Source of the DNA: Sphingomonas aliaeris
GTDB lineage: Bacteria; Pseudomonadota; Alphaproteobacteria; Sphingomonadales; Sphingomonadaceae
NCBI RefSeq assembly: GCF_016743815.1
Contig: NZ_CP061035.1
Location: 1,986,501 to 2,050,500, forward strand
Direction: 5' to 3'
DNA: 64,000 nt
In this document: piece after piece, positions 42,125 through 51,845 of the stretch
Position numbering within the stretch: position 1 is the stretch's first letter
How the letters are laid out: each line of letters opens with the position of its first letter
Translations under genes and position numbers: made by a program
Notes under the pieces: generated by a model
What the model saw: the letters and a program-made list of their open reading frames with translations, nothing else
Told to the model about the DNA's origin: nothing
Databases searched by the model: none

Positions 42125-42249
42125 TTGTGCGGGACGGTCGCCGTGGTGATCGATGCGCAGCCGGATAAGCCAGTCTGCCGTTAAACTGTCACGCAACGTG
42201 CTATATGCCTTGCGCCCCCGGCCAGTCCCGCCTAAGCGCTCCCTCGCGT

Positions 42250-42814
<565 letters not shown>

Positions 42815-43395
42815 GTGAGCGTCGAGCTCCTCAAACGCTCTGTGCGAGCGATCAGTAGAAATTACAAAGATCGTGAACAGCGATCTCGTCGCTTGTTCAT
42901 CGAGGAGCGGGCGGCTTCACTGCATTTTCATCGTGAACGAGAATTTGCGATACGAACGGCCATATCCGAGCATTTTGCAGTTCCTTATTCGGCTGTCGCA
43001 TTCACTGGCTCGGCACAATTGGGTTTCAGCGTCCACAAGGACCGGCTTTTCGAGCCCGGAATCTCGGATTTGGATGCCGCTTGCATAAGTCCAGACTTGT
43101 TCCAGTCTGCATGGATGGATGTAGTCAAAGCCACGCGCTCTTTCACGGATTTAACGCCATTCGGCCATTCGAAAAAAGTGAAATTGATCTTTTCAAAGAT
43201 CAGATATTGAGAAGGGGCATGATACGTATCGACGCAATGCCCCTGTCCGACAAAAGCCGAAGTTGGGCGGCTTTCCAAGGGTCCCTTAGTCGCGCGAACG
43301 CCGACCTATTTAAAAACGTAAGCATCGCGATTTACATGAACGAGTTTGCATTTTGCTGGAAGCAAGACAGCGCTCTTAGCACGTTACTCAGGTGA
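42815..43395 (+). pseudogene. Nucleotidyltransferase-fold protein, frame broken at an A-run
   Basis: The first part (GTG 42815) contains a polymerase-beta-type nucleotidyltransferase motif: FTGSAQLGFSVHKD followed by GISDLDAA, the G-S and D-x-D pattern. Its frame ends soon after FTDLTPFGHSKK, while the neighbouring frame continues KSEIDLFKDQILRRGMIRID to a stop at 43395. One A missing from the A6 run at 43172-43177 joins them into a protein of about 193 residues. Low GC compared with the host. Four bases separate it from the DUF262 gene, so the two form an operon. Substrate unknown; defence or toxin-like role is inference. Confidence 0.72.
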
Positions 43396-43399
43396 TCTC

Positions 43400-44583
43400 A
43401 TGATAAACGAACTAAAATATACTGTGCGTTCGCGCGAAATAGTGGATCTCATATCGGCGATGCGAAATTCGAGCATCACATTGTCTCCGTATTTTCAGCG
43501 CAATTTGGTTTGGCGAGACGCCCATAAAAAGACTTTATCGACACGATCTTAAACGGCTACCCATTCCCCCAGATCTTCTTAGCTCGAGGGCCCATCGATT
43601 TAGACTCGATGACAGCCAGTCAGGCCGTCGTGGATGGTCAGCAGCGATTAAATACCATCCTTGACTTTGTGGGAAACAAAATCGACTTGAATGGTAGTTT
43701 CTTCAGCGATCTATCGCCCAAAAAGCGCGAGGAATTTCTAAAGTATGAGGTTCCAGTCATAGACTTTGATTTGGATGTAGGGGATCCGAGACTCAAGGAG
43801 GTTTTTCATCGTCTTAATAGAACTTATTATTCACTTTCCTCAATCGAGAAGCTTGCCTCTGAATACTCGGCCTCGGATTTCATGCTTCTAGCAAGGCTGT
43901 TGAGCGGTGAGATTCTTCGACGTGAACCAGACGATGAGTATTTTGATATCGCTGATGAAGACACGGTTGGTGTAGAAGTTTCGGAAAGTTCCAAGTCTGC
44001 TGCTCTTAACGTCTTTAGCCGTGATCCTGGAATTGATGATAGCAATTGGCGTTGGTTGACTGAGCGCGCGGAAGGTCCTTTTTCTAATTTAATTCGACAA
44101 AGCGAAGTTTTTACGTCCTTTGAGTTTGATAGAAAAGTGCCTCTCATGTTCACATTGAATGTGATGTGCACATTTTTGCTCGGCTATTACGAACGGAACG
44201 ATAGAGTCAGGAAGATGCTTGATGAACGTTCTACGTCCTTTCCGGAGAGAGATGAGGTGCTTTCCACGCTTGATGAAACCGCGCAGTTCATTTTTTCGAT
44301 GATGCTTCCGCCTGCATCACCCTGGTGGAACAAAGCCAACTTTTTCACCGTTATCTCGGAACTTGCTCGGCAGCCATCATTAAGGCAAAAAGACCCAGTG
44401 CAGTCGGGTTATGCTTTAATGGACTTCGCAACAAACTTTCCTGATGATTATATCTTGGCTGCTCGTGAGGCAGTCAGCCGGAAACCTCAGCGGGAACTGA
44501 GAGGGCGGATGGTTAGATCGATCCTGGACGGCGTAAGTGAGCAGGTAGAAACTGCTCCTAAACCGAATTGCATCCTCGATTAG
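43400..44583 (+). pseudogene. DUF262 (ParB/GmrS-like) protein, frame broken at an A-run
   Basis: Reading from ATG 43400 gives ITLSPYFQRNLVWRDAHKK, the usual beginning of DUF262. A shift at the A5 run (43526-43530) is needed to reach FIDTILNGYPFPQIF and the hallmark AVVDGQQRLNTILDF, after which the frame is open to 44583. The repaired protein has about 394 residues and lacks the C-terminal DUF1524 HNH domain of full GmrSD enzymes. DUF262 proteins belong to modification-dependent restriction and other defence systems. Clearly lower GC than the host indicates transfer. Confidence 0.8.
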
Positions 44584-44976
44584 GCAACTGCTAAGCAACG
44601 TAGTCAATCGAATTTGAACTTAGAATAAGAGCGGCGATCGACTCAATCCAGCTATTGATATTTTTTTGTAGCATTGCCACGGTGATGACAGCAGCTGGTT
44701 GGGGAGACTTGGCGCTATTGGGAGTAATCTATTCATATGATCAGCAAAATTGACTGAAATCTTGCCAGAGCAGCCCGAATGCTCGAACTCTGCTCCGACG
44801 CTCCCTTTGCATATCCAAAGCCTTCTACTGTATTGGAGCGTCATCCGCTCCGAAACCGTCGGGGAGCGATAATTACAAAGAATAAAATTTGAGGTCTAGG
44901 TGATGTAGCGTTTCGTCAGCGCGACGATCAGGTGCATCTACTCACTGATCATGTGCTATATGATAGAACCAAACAC
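44584..44976. other. AT-richer interval without a convincing gene
   Basis: A 74-codon frame on the minus strand (44620-44844) lacks a family-like character and a ribosome-binding site. A small imperfect inverted sequence ATCAT...ATGAT near 44948 could belong to a recombination site of the adjacent serine recombinase, but this is not secure. Confidence 0.35.
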
Positions 44977-45657
44977 TTAAACTTGATCACGATCGACAAC
45001 TCTTTTAACTTGTGAAGCTTGCCACTTGCCCCCGCGCGGGGTGGTGGTGCCGGCTGCATTCAGGGCTGCGGCTATCTCACGTAGCGACGTTGCTCCATTC
45101 GCTCGCGCATGCTCAATCGACACCAATATATCAGCGGCACTGGCGCGTGCCTTGGCTGTGCGCGCCGCTGCACTGGCGGCGGCTGCACGATGAGATGGCA
45201 GCTCATGTCCGCGATTGCCGCCTAAACGAACACCGCGCGCCTTTGCCGCTGCCAACGCAGCCTTCGTCCGCGACGAGATGGCCTCTCGCTCTTGCTGTGC
45301 CACCAGCGCCATCACACCAACCGTAAAGGTGTTCGCGCCTGGCATGTCGGCGGCAACGAACTGCGCACCGGAGTTTTGTAGGCTCATAAGGAAGGCGGCG
45401 TCACGCGACAGGCGATCGAGCTTGGCAACGATCAGGGTAGCGCCAGTCGTGCGGCACAGGCGCAATGCCTCTAGAAGCTGCGGTCGATTGTCGTCTCGCT
45501 TACCGGACTCAACCTCGACGACCTCCCCTATCAGCTCCCAGCTTCCGCCGTTCAGGAAGGTTCGCACCGCCGCTTGCTGCGCCTCAAGACCTAGGCCGCT
45601 TCTACCCTGTTTCGCCGTGCTAACCCGGTAGTATGCAACGTGCTTTCCGGTCGCCAT
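44977..45657 (-). CDS. Serine recombinase (resolvase/invertase family)
   Basis: The 226-residue enzyme begins with the resolvase catalytic domain: AYYRVSTAKQGRSGLGLEAQ with the nucleophilic serine, LIVAKLDRLSRDAAFLMSL with the conserved Arg pair, and ALVAQQEREAISSRTKAALAAAKARG. A C-terminal helix-turn-helix region follows (SLREIAAALNAAGTTTPRGGKWQASQVKRVV). It could resolve or invert DNA inside the element. Its GC content is closer to the host than the DUF262 pair next door, suggesting a separate origin. Confidence 0.93.
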   Translation of the reverse strand: MATGKHVAYYRVSTAKQGRSGLGLEAQQAAVRTFLNGGSWELIGEVVEVESGKRDDNRPQLLEALRLCRTTGATLIVAKLDRLSRDAAFLMSLQNSGAQFVAADMPGANTFTVGVMALVAQQEREAISSRTKAALAAAKARGVRLGGNRGHELPSHRAAAASAAARTAKARASAADILVSIEHARANGATSLREIAAALNAAGTTTPRGGKWQASQVKRVVDRDQV

Positions 45658-45819
45658 TCGAGTCGTTCCATTAGCTACATCCGTCGTTGCAGCTGTTGTA
45701 ACAGGTGGGCGGGCTTTGGCAAGTGTTACGATTGACGTTCTGACGGCAGGGATCGGAGACGACCGGACGGTAGGGAGCGAAGTTGCCGGGCGCGTGTGGT
45801 CCCGTTTATACCGCGCGCC

Positions 45820-46383
45820 CTATACAGCTACGGATGCACTCGCACGCTCGATATCCCCTACATAGAGATAGCGGCTCATATCATCGATCATTTCCGCAAG
45901 CTCCTCGTGCGCCAGCTCAATCCCTCTCGCGTCCGCCGGCAAGTTGATATCGAACAGGGTTTCGTCTCCCTCGAATACCCACATCCAATAGTCATTAGCC
46001 GCCCTCGCTTGGTGCATCTTTATCAGGTTGACCCTACGAGCTATCTCGCCGTCGAACATCCATTCGGCCTGGAGGTGCAGGGCGTTCAATCGACGCTCCC
46101 ACTTCGTATCGAATGGTTCGTTGTTGGCCTTGCTAAAGGCTTCGGATTGCCATTCACCCTGGCGTTCCATGAATGCCTCGACATAGCCGGACATCCACGT
46201 CCACCGCTTTTCGACCAGGCTTAGATACAGCTCCCTTTCGGCTACTGCGATTTGTTGCGCGCTGGAACTGCGATTGATGGCGTTCGCGGTCTTGGCAACG
46301 ATGACGCCGGCTAGGGTTAAAAGAAGGGCCAGTGCGCCGGTAACAAGCACACCGGAGGCGATGAGGTCAGAGGTGGACATCAT
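45820..46383 (-). CDS. Single-helix membrane protein of unknown function
   Basis: The 187-residue product has an N-terminal membrane helix (LVTGALALLLTLAGVIVAK) and a cytosolic helical domain rich in Trp and Glu (RWTWMSGYVEAFMERQGEW). I do not recognise the family. It lies in the cargo section next to the Abi-alpha-like gene and is divergent from it, so an immunity role is conceivable but unproven. Confidence 0.65.
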   Translation of the reverse strand: MMSTSDLIASGVLVTGALALLLTLAGVIVAKTANAINRSSSAQQIAVAERELYLSLVEKRWTWMSGYVEAFMERQGEWQSEAFSKANNEPFDTKWERRLNALHLQAEWMFDGEIARRVNLIKMHQARAANDYWMWVFEGDETLFDINLPADARGIELAHEELAEMIDDMSRYLYVGDIERASASVAV

Positions 46384-46467
46384 TTTGGCTTAGCTCAACC
46401 GAAAGCGCTGTCGATAGCCGTTAAGGTGTGCATTGCGTTAACGCTGCGCGCACGGCACAACGGTCGG

Positions 46468-47319
46468 ATGTCCGAAGGTAGCCAATTCCCAATAAGCATC
46501 AGTGGCACGATCCCCGAACCAACTGTTCGTAGATTAGGGGAAAGCATCGCCGACCTTGTCAGCCCGATCACCGAAGCCGCCGGTATGCTAGGAGATAGTA
46601 TCCGAGGTCATCGGGAGGCGGCGACCACCAAGCGCATACAGGCCGCAATGAAACGGGCGGAGGATCTGCAGCTTCCGCTGAAGCCTGCGCCGGTCAAATT
46701 CGTTGCAAGCTGGTCAGATTCTGCATCACTTGAGGCCGATGGTTCGACCTTGAACAGACTGTGGGAGAACCTCCTGCTATCCGGCCTCTCCGATTATAAG
46801 TCACATCTAAACGCATTCATTGAAGTTTTGCGGAGGTTTGGACCCGATGAGGCACGATGCCTGAAAGCTGTCATCGACCGGGCGGGCGATTTGAATATGC
46901 GCTCAGTGAGTGTTCCCCAAGCGGCGGAAACCAATGAATTCCCGCACTGGCTTGTTCCGTCTGGCAAATATACCCTGCCAAATGAAATTTGGGCGGAAAC
47001 GCTAAGGGTATTTGAAGATCATCCAAAACTTGGACCAACTATTTTAGGTGGCTATCTGAACCAGGAAAATGGCCGTTATTACTTTTACGAGCCGCTCTTT
47101 CTTGAACAGCACGTATCCTTCGATATGCTCCGCAAAGAAGGTTTGATAGCCCTCACGACTCCTACCATTGCCATCCACTCTTTGAGCTTCGCTCCGCAAT
47201 CCCCGTTCGGACCGGGGACATATGGCTTGCATTTGGCGCACTTAACTCAGTTGGGATTTGCCTTCGCCAAATCTTGCATGGTTGATCTTGAAACAAGCTC
47301 CAAAGCCTCAACGGAATAG
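46468..47319 (+). CDS. Abi-alpha-like (DUF4393) protein
   Basis: The 283-residue soluble protein resembles the abortive-infection alpha/DUF4393 family: an N-terminal region with LGESIADLVSPITEAAGMLGD, a basic helix, then LPLKPAPVKFVASWSDSASLE and the characteristic LWENLLLSGL segment. The C-terminal half is more variable. ATG 46468 is chosen over an ORF start 14 codons earlier. The family name comes from a link to phage exclusion, but the mechanism is not established. Its end overlaps the convergent HAD gene by about 70 bases. Confidence 0.65.
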   Translation: MSEGSQFPISISGTIPEPTVRRLGESIADLVSPITEAAGMLGDSIRGHREAATTKRIQAAMKRAEDLQLPLKPAPVKFVASWSDSASLEADGSTLNRLWENLLLSGLSDYKSHLNAFIEVLRRFGPDEARCLKAVIDRAGDLNMRSVSVPQAAETNEFPHWLVPSGKYTLPNEIWAETLRVFEDHPKLGPTILGGYLNQENGRYYFYEPLFLEQHVSFDMLRKEGLIALTTPTIAIHSLSFAPQSPFGPGTYGLHLAHLTQLGFAFAKSCMVDLETSSKASTE

Positions 47320-47893
47320 GTGTTTGCGGCGTCCCAGCGGTTATGGCGCGCGTGTGCATGGTGACTTGCCGGGGTGAGATCAGCGATGCGGGGATCCGCA
47401 ATAAGCTGTAGCCGGGAAACGTGTGGCGCGGCCTTCGATACGTCCGCGTGGTGCGCATCGTTTTCATCAATGAACACCGCCGGACGATCGCCTACCAAGC
47501 GCGCCACAGCGGCACCCTTCAATCCTTGGTTACACTGGATAGGGTAATGCATGCCGTGCGCGGCGAATTGCTGCACGCGCGCATCTCGATGCCGGTCTGG
47601 AATGTTCGTGAGGATCACCACGTCGCCGGCCTCCGCGAAGGCCGCAAGTGCCTCGCGCGCTCCATCCGCGCGAGTTTGCCTTAATAGCTCGTCGCGCGCG
47701 AACAGCTCGCATAGGTCGCTCAACTGGCGCGGCGATACGGTAGAGCCGTCATCTAGGCGTCGAGCGCGTCCCCGCATTAGTGGGAAATCGATCTGGTGAC
47801 GCTCGATCAGCCATGTCGCCAGCGGCACAGCATGATGAAGATCACCTCATCGCAATCTACGATGAATAGCGGCCTTTTGCTATTCGCGCTCAA
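47247..47893 (-). pseudogene. HAD-family phosphatase of the phage-like operon, frame broken near 47830
   Basis: The main frame (from a GTG at 47828) contains HAD motif II VVILTNIPD and motif IV AVFIDEND. The motif I strand lies just upstream in another frame: LFIVDCDEVIFIML, reachable from a TTG at 47893 that overlaps the previous gene's stop. One missing base at about 47828-47832 reconnects them into about 216 residues. It is the last gene of the head operon. Phages use such phosphatases on nucleotides or DNA ends; the substrate here is unknown. Confidence 0.72.
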
Positions 47894-48272
47894 CTGCGGT
47901 TGCCTCAATCAGCGCTGCACCAAAGGGGTCGCTTGCCCCCTGCCCCCGCTTCGTGATGTCCCGGCTTTTCTGCGCCATCCCCAGCTTGATTAGGAGCTGG
48001 CCTAGCATGTCGACATTCCGGCGGTAGTTCGCCTGGTCGATTTCCTTTCCTTCCAAAAGGTCGGCGGCGGTCTGCTCGCACAGCATGGCGATCGTCGCGG
48101 CGTTCATCAGCATGAGGCGTTCGGACGCGGTTGGGGTTCGACCTAATTGCTCCGTAAGATCGGTGCCGATCGAGCGGAACCGGCGCGCTTCGACAGTGCG
48201 ACCGTCAATATTGCGGCCAGCGACGGCCAGATCGAAGGAAACTGGTTCGGTAATCAAAGTCGGATCTCGCAT
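47880..48272 (-). CDS. Small head-operon protein, unknown
   Basis: I do not recognise this 130-residue soluble, mostly helical product (RTPTASERLMLMNAATIAMLCEQ). It overlaps both neighbours in the leftward head operon, so it is probably a structural or packaging accessory protein. Confidence 0.65.
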   Translation of the reverse strand: MRDPTLITEPVSFDLAVAGRNIDGRTVEARRFRSIGTDLTEQLGRTPTASERLMLMNAATIAMLCEQTAADLLEGKEIDQANYRRNVDMLGQLLIKLGMAQKSRDITKRGQGASDPFGAALIEATAVERE

Positions 48273-48676
48273 TGGCCCGCAACTATCGCGGCGTTGGTAT
48301 TAGACGCCCGCCTTTTTACGCGCTTGGCGTTTGCGTTCAGTTTAGCGAGGCGGACGGCCTTGGATGGGTCTGCGTTATAGTGAGTGATGTAAGCCAGCGA
48401 CGCCTTACGGACGCCCTGCGGTTCCAATCCGGCATGGTGGCACACCTCTTGGAAATCTGCGCCGGCCTTAACGAACCAGAGCAAGGCTTGGCGCTGAATG
48501 CGCTTTTCCAGCATCGGATGGATGCCGGCGTAAAACTGGTTTGTCGCTTCCCGTATCGCGTTCAGGATGACAGCTTGAAACAATCGACGTTCGCCGCTTG
48601 GCCTGCGGTCTTCGTAAAACGCCGGATCAACCCGGACGGTCATAGGGATGGCCTCAACATCGCCTTGCATCGGCAA
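48254..48676 (-). CDS. Small head-operon protein with a possible helix-turn-helix
   Basis: The product of up to 140 residues (MTVRVD start gives 129) is basic and helical, with a stretch DFQEVCHHAGLEPQGVRKA that could fold as a helix-turn-helix. No family is recognised. It overlaps the minor head gene and the next small gene. A DNA-binding packaging role is possible but only guessed from position and charge. Confidence 0.6.
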   Translation of the reverse strand: MPMQGDVEAIPMTVRVDPAFYEDRRPSGERRLFQAVILNAIREATNQFYAGIHPMLEKRIQRQALLWFVKAGADFQEVCHHAGLEPQGVRKASLAYITHYNADPSKAVRLAKLNANAKRVKRRASNTNAAIVAGQCEIRL

Positions 48677-49590
48677 CCGATCTCAAGCGGCGGCGTCATG
48701 CACTCACCGAGAGGTGTTGCGAACGGCTTATCAAGCGGGACGCCGGCACGGTTCATGCCCTGCACAGCGGCATGAGAGTGGCGCACGCGCTCGTCGCCAG
48801 CGGTTTGCCAGAACCGGCGTTGCCCGCGCGGAAGGATGCCGAAGCGCTCTGCAATGCGCCAGGCCGTGAGCTTGCCTTGTTCGGCAAAGGCGTGCGTCTG
48901 GTGCTGCGCCGTCGAGCGGGCGCGGTAGGTCGCCATGCTGTTCGCATGCTTCGACAGCAGCTTTTCAACCCGCGCCGCGTCCAGTTCGGGCCTCATGGCC
49001 TTTTCCAGCATTGCGCGCTGCGGCCCCGAAAGGCGGGCCGATAGCCGGGATAGGATCGCACGAGGCGCGGCGGTCGCCGGATCCGCAAGATAGGCGAACA
49101 GCGCCTGGCGCGCGGCATCTAACGACGCGGCTTGACCAGGACTAAGCCCTATCGAGCGGCGAACCTGGCGCACGCGTGACGCCATATCGCCTACACCGGT
49201 GCGCATGCGTTGGATCGTCCCGCGAACTGCCTGCGCTGTATCCGCCAGGAACCGGGTGCGCATGAGCGCGAGCTGCAAATCTCGCTCGGCCAACATCGTG
49301 CTATCGCGGCTGCTACCGCTATGCCCTACAGCGGCGGCGGCGAGTGCTACCACGGCAGCAAAGAAGCCGCCTAAGCCATCGTCCAGATAGGCCGCATCTG
49401 GCTCGCGGTGAGGCGCGAGGATCGCTTCCAACGCTTCAACGCTGAACGCGCCGATTTCAGTCGGCTGCTCGATCTCGGCTAGGATGGCGTCCGATGCTAT
49501 CTCAGCACGCAAGCGCTCGATCGTCGCCAGCAGCGTCATGTAAAGCTGCTCGACGTGGATTGCCTCGATTAGTTCGATATTGTCCGTCAC
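48640..49590 (-). CDS. Phage minor head / head morphogenesis protein
   Basis: The 316-residue protein has a helical N-terminal part and the C-terminal Mu gpF/SPP1 gp7-type domain: FWQTAGDERVRHSHAAVQGM, then PLDKPF and the CMTPPLEIGCRCKAML ending with conserved cysteines. Such proteins join the portal inside the procapsid. Here the gene lies after the capsid and connector genes, rather than directly after the portal. Confidence 0.88.
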   Translation of the reverse strand: MTDNIELIEAIHVEQLYMTLLATIERLRAEIASDAILAEIEQPTEIGAFSVEALEAILAPHREPDAAYLDDGLGGFFAAVVALAAAAVGHSGSSRDSTMLAERDLQLALMRTRFLADTAQAVRGTIQRMRTGVGDMASRVRQVRRSIGLSPGQAASLDAARQALFAYLADPATAAPRAILSRLSARLSGPQRAMLEKAMRPELDAARVEKLLSKHANSMATYRARSTAQHQTHAFAEQGKLTAWRIAERFGILPRGQRRFWQTAGDERVRHSHAAVQGMNRAGVPLDKPFATPLGECMTPPLEIGCRCKAMLRPSL

Positions 49591-50069
49591 AGCATCACCT
49601 CTGCGACGTGTGCCGACGCAACTCGCAGGTGGGGTTCGATCAACCGGCGAACATGCTTCGGCAGCTCATCCGCGATCGTCGCAAAATACATGACTGACGT
49701 GTCGCCTATCGTGCGCATCTGCACCGGGGCGCTCGATTGCTGCCCGTTCGCGATAAGGTGGATTGCCAGCTCGACGCAGGCTGTGAGGATCTCCGGCGGC
49801 GTCGGCGCGGACAGGGGATAGCCAGGCGGGCAACGCTCCGGGACGCGCGGCCAGGCAAGCGGCTGCGTCGGGGCAACCGGGCGCCCCGCCCATCGCATTT
49901 GGTCCAACGATGCCGTAGCCGTGGCAAGCGCCTTCGCGCGGGTCTCATCGGTTGACGCGTTCCAGCCGGTCGCGAAAAGCCGCCCCGCCGCAATGGTGTT
50001 GGCGTCGGCAAGCCCGATATAGGAGTTGATACCGGCCTGGACGGCAAACGGCGTCGTGTTGTCGCTCAT
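49587..50069 (-). CDS. DnaT-like head-completion/adaptor protein
   Basis: The 160-residue product fits the phage DnaT-like family: NSYIGLADANTIAAGR, ALATATASLDQMRWAGRP and QPLAWPRVPE followed by PPEILTACVELAIHLIA. Members sit between capsid and minor proteins and act as head-tail adaptors. ATG 50069 is chosen over an ORF start 45 codons upstream. It overlaps both neighbouring genes. Confidence 0.82.
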   Translation of the reverse strand: MSDNTTPFAVQAGINSYIGLADANTIAAGRLFATGWNASTDETRAKALATATASLDQMRWAGRPVAPTQPLAWPRVPERCPPGYPLSAPTPPEILTACVELAIHLIANGQQSSAPVQMRTIGDTSVMYFATIADELPKHVRRLIEPHLRVASAHVAEVML

Positions 50070-50392
50070 GACAGATATACCTTGGTGAGAGCTGCCCCAG
50101 CGATGGCGCGGCGCTCGATCCGGATGGCCTTCAGCACGTCGCCGGAGCTGACCAGCATGAAGGTATCGCCTATCGCGATCGGGCGCGGATGATCGAACAG
50201 CCATATGGTGGCAGCGGCGTCCGGAACGTTCTGGCGGGAAGCCTCGCCTAGCCGGACGCCGGGGGTGAAGACGATGCGGGCCGAATGCTCCGTAAAGCCG
50301 CGAACATCGCTCGCCTTGCCGAACACGTCGCGCAACGGATCCTTCCAGTGCTGAACTTGATCGGTCATGAGAGGGAGAAGGTCGGCAAGCAT
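50066..50392 (-). CDS. Head-tail connector-like protein
   Basis: A product of 108 residues from ATG 50392 (a longer reading from 50482 is possible). It shows beta-rich segments such as ARIVFTPGVRLGEAS and ATIWLFDHPRPIAIGDTFML. It lies between capsid and DnaT-like genes, where phages encode head-closure or stopper proteins; the identity is inferred from position. Confidence 0.6.
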   Translation of the reverse strand: MLADLLPLMTDQVQHWKDPLRDVFGKASDVRGFTEHSARIVFTPGVRLGEASRQNVPDAAATIWLFDHPRPIAIGDTFMLVSSGDVLKAIRIERRAIAGAALTKVYLS

Positions 50393-50599
50393 CGAAGCAC
50401 CTGGTAAGAATGGGTGCCGGCCACGCACCAAGGAGTGCGGCGCCGCCGGCTTTCGGGGTTGTTTTGAGACACGGACACTCACCGAACTGTCCGTTGCCGG
50501 GGACGTGATGCCCCGGTGCTGTATCCCTTAAGGTGCGCGCCGCAGGCCCCTAGCCAGCGCACCTATCAACGGGATCGAGCCTATGCCTGCGGGGGGAAA

Positions 50600-51499
50600 C
50601 TAGGCCGCTTTGATGCCTTTGAGGCGGGCGGCTGCGCGAGGGTGCTTGAACACCACGCCGGAATACCACTCGGTGCGCGTGCGCAACGCCGGCTTGTCGT
50701 CCACTTCGCCCAAGTCGCGCGCCTCGATCGGCTTCGTCTGAATGCCGTGGAAGGAGTCGGCGCCGAAGCGAACCGCATAGATCGAGCTGGTCACGTTGGA
50801 CGTGCCCTGCGTCTCATCGAAACCGAGGATTTCCGCACCGGTTTCGTCTTCCTCGACCAATCCGAACGGAACGCCGGCATAGCCTTCCAGTTCGCGGCCC
50901 AGCTGGTCCGTCGTGATCGTGAGCGCGCCAAGGCTCCGCGCCATCTGGCGCACCTGGCGCCGCAGCGGCTTGTTCATCAGCAGCATCGAGGGCGAACCGC
51001 GAACTGCGTCGATCAGTTCATCGAGCATCTTGAATTCGAGGCTGGCGCCGTTCGTGCCGGCGGTTAGCACCTGGCTACCGGTAAGGCGGCGGTTCAAGCC
51101 GTCGAATTCCTTCGGACGCGCATTGCTGTCACCGTCGAAGAACGTGCGCAGCCAGGTCAACGCGGCGGCCTTCGCCTTCAGCCCGTCATGGATAGCGCGG
51201 GTGTCGTTGTCGCCGGTCTGCATCGCGATCTGCGCAACGTCGAAGTCGCTATCGCCACCCAAGATCGTCAGGGTTTCGGTCTGTGGCAGTATGACGCCGG
51301 TCGATTCCTGATACGCCTCGTTGAAGCCACGGAAGGCGACGCCAGGCAGCGATTCCTCGCGATTGTAGGTGAAGGCGTTGCCGGCGATATTGATGAAAGG
51401 CAGCGCAGCCAGAACCGGGTTTTCGGTCGCGAAAATTTCGACAACACCGGAGGTCAATGGGTCGGGGTTCAGTTTGGCCCATTCGGAAATCGTAAGCAC
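50600..51499 (-). CDS. Major capsid protein
   Basis: The 299-residue protein looks like an HK97-fold capsid subunit: LTISEWAKLNPDPLTSGVVE at the start, then NPVLAALPFINI, GVAFRGFNEAYQESTGVI, and near the end TSSIYAVRFGADSFHGIQT and a KHPRAAARLKG tail. No protease gene is near, and the N-terminus lacks a long scaffolding delta domain, consistent with a separate scaffold gene immediately upstream in the operon. Confidence 0.88.
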   Translation of the reverse strand: MLTISEWAKLNPDPLTSGVVEIFATENPVLAALPFINIAGNAFTYNREESLPGVAFRGFNEAYQESTGVILPQTETLTILGGDSDFDVAQIAMQTGDNDTRAIHDGLKAKAAALTWLRTFFDGDSNARPKEFDGLNRRLTGSQVLTAGTNGASLEFKMLDELIDAVRGSPSMLLMNKPLRRQVRQMARSLGALTITTDQLGRELEGYAGVPFGLVEEDETGAEILGFDETQGTSNVTSSIYAVRFGADSFHGIQTKPIEARDLGEVDDKPALRTRTEWYSGVVFKHPRAAARLKGIKAA

Positions 51500-51520
51500 G
51501 TAGGTATCCTCTCTTGGTTG

Positions 51521-51832
51521 TTATTTGCGGTAGCCCGACGCCATGCGGGCGAAGGTCGGGAGCGCCGATGCATCGGGAGTCGTCGGCGTAATGGTAGGTT
51601 TGGTGCCGGCGTCCGTTGCCGGCACTATCGGCTTGCTGAACACGCCGGTTGCTTTGGCGGTTTTGAACCAGGCAATCTGGTCGGCAGGCGCCAGGCTGGC
51701 CGGGATCAACCCTTTCAGATGATCCGGCACATCTGCTAGGATCACCTTCGCCGTCTCGCTCAAGGTTGCTTCGGTTGTCGCCAGCCGTGCCTTGACGGCT
51801 TCCAGTTCGGCGGCGTTGTTTTCGGGTTCCAT
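51521..51832 (-). CDS. Candidate scaffold protein
   Basis: From ATG 51832, 103 residues: a helical, coiled-coil-prone N-terminus (NNAAELEAVKARLATTEATL) and a Pro/Thr-rich disordered C-terminus. Small size and position between portal and capsid genes suggest scaffolding. No specific motif supports this. Confidence 0.62.
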   Translation of the reverse strand: MEPENNAAELEAVKARLATTEATLSETAKVILADVPDHLKGLIPASLAPADQIAWFKTAKATGVFSKPIVPATDAGTKPTITPTTPDASALPTFARMASGYRK

Positions 51833-51845
51833 GTTCAATCTCGAT

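Noticed and set aside
43165..43185. Programmed -1 frameshift at the A-run of the nucleotidyltransferase gene
   Set aside because: The A6G run is not in the reading phase of the standard A-AAA-AAG slippery heptamer and no following structure is apparent; a missing base is simpler.
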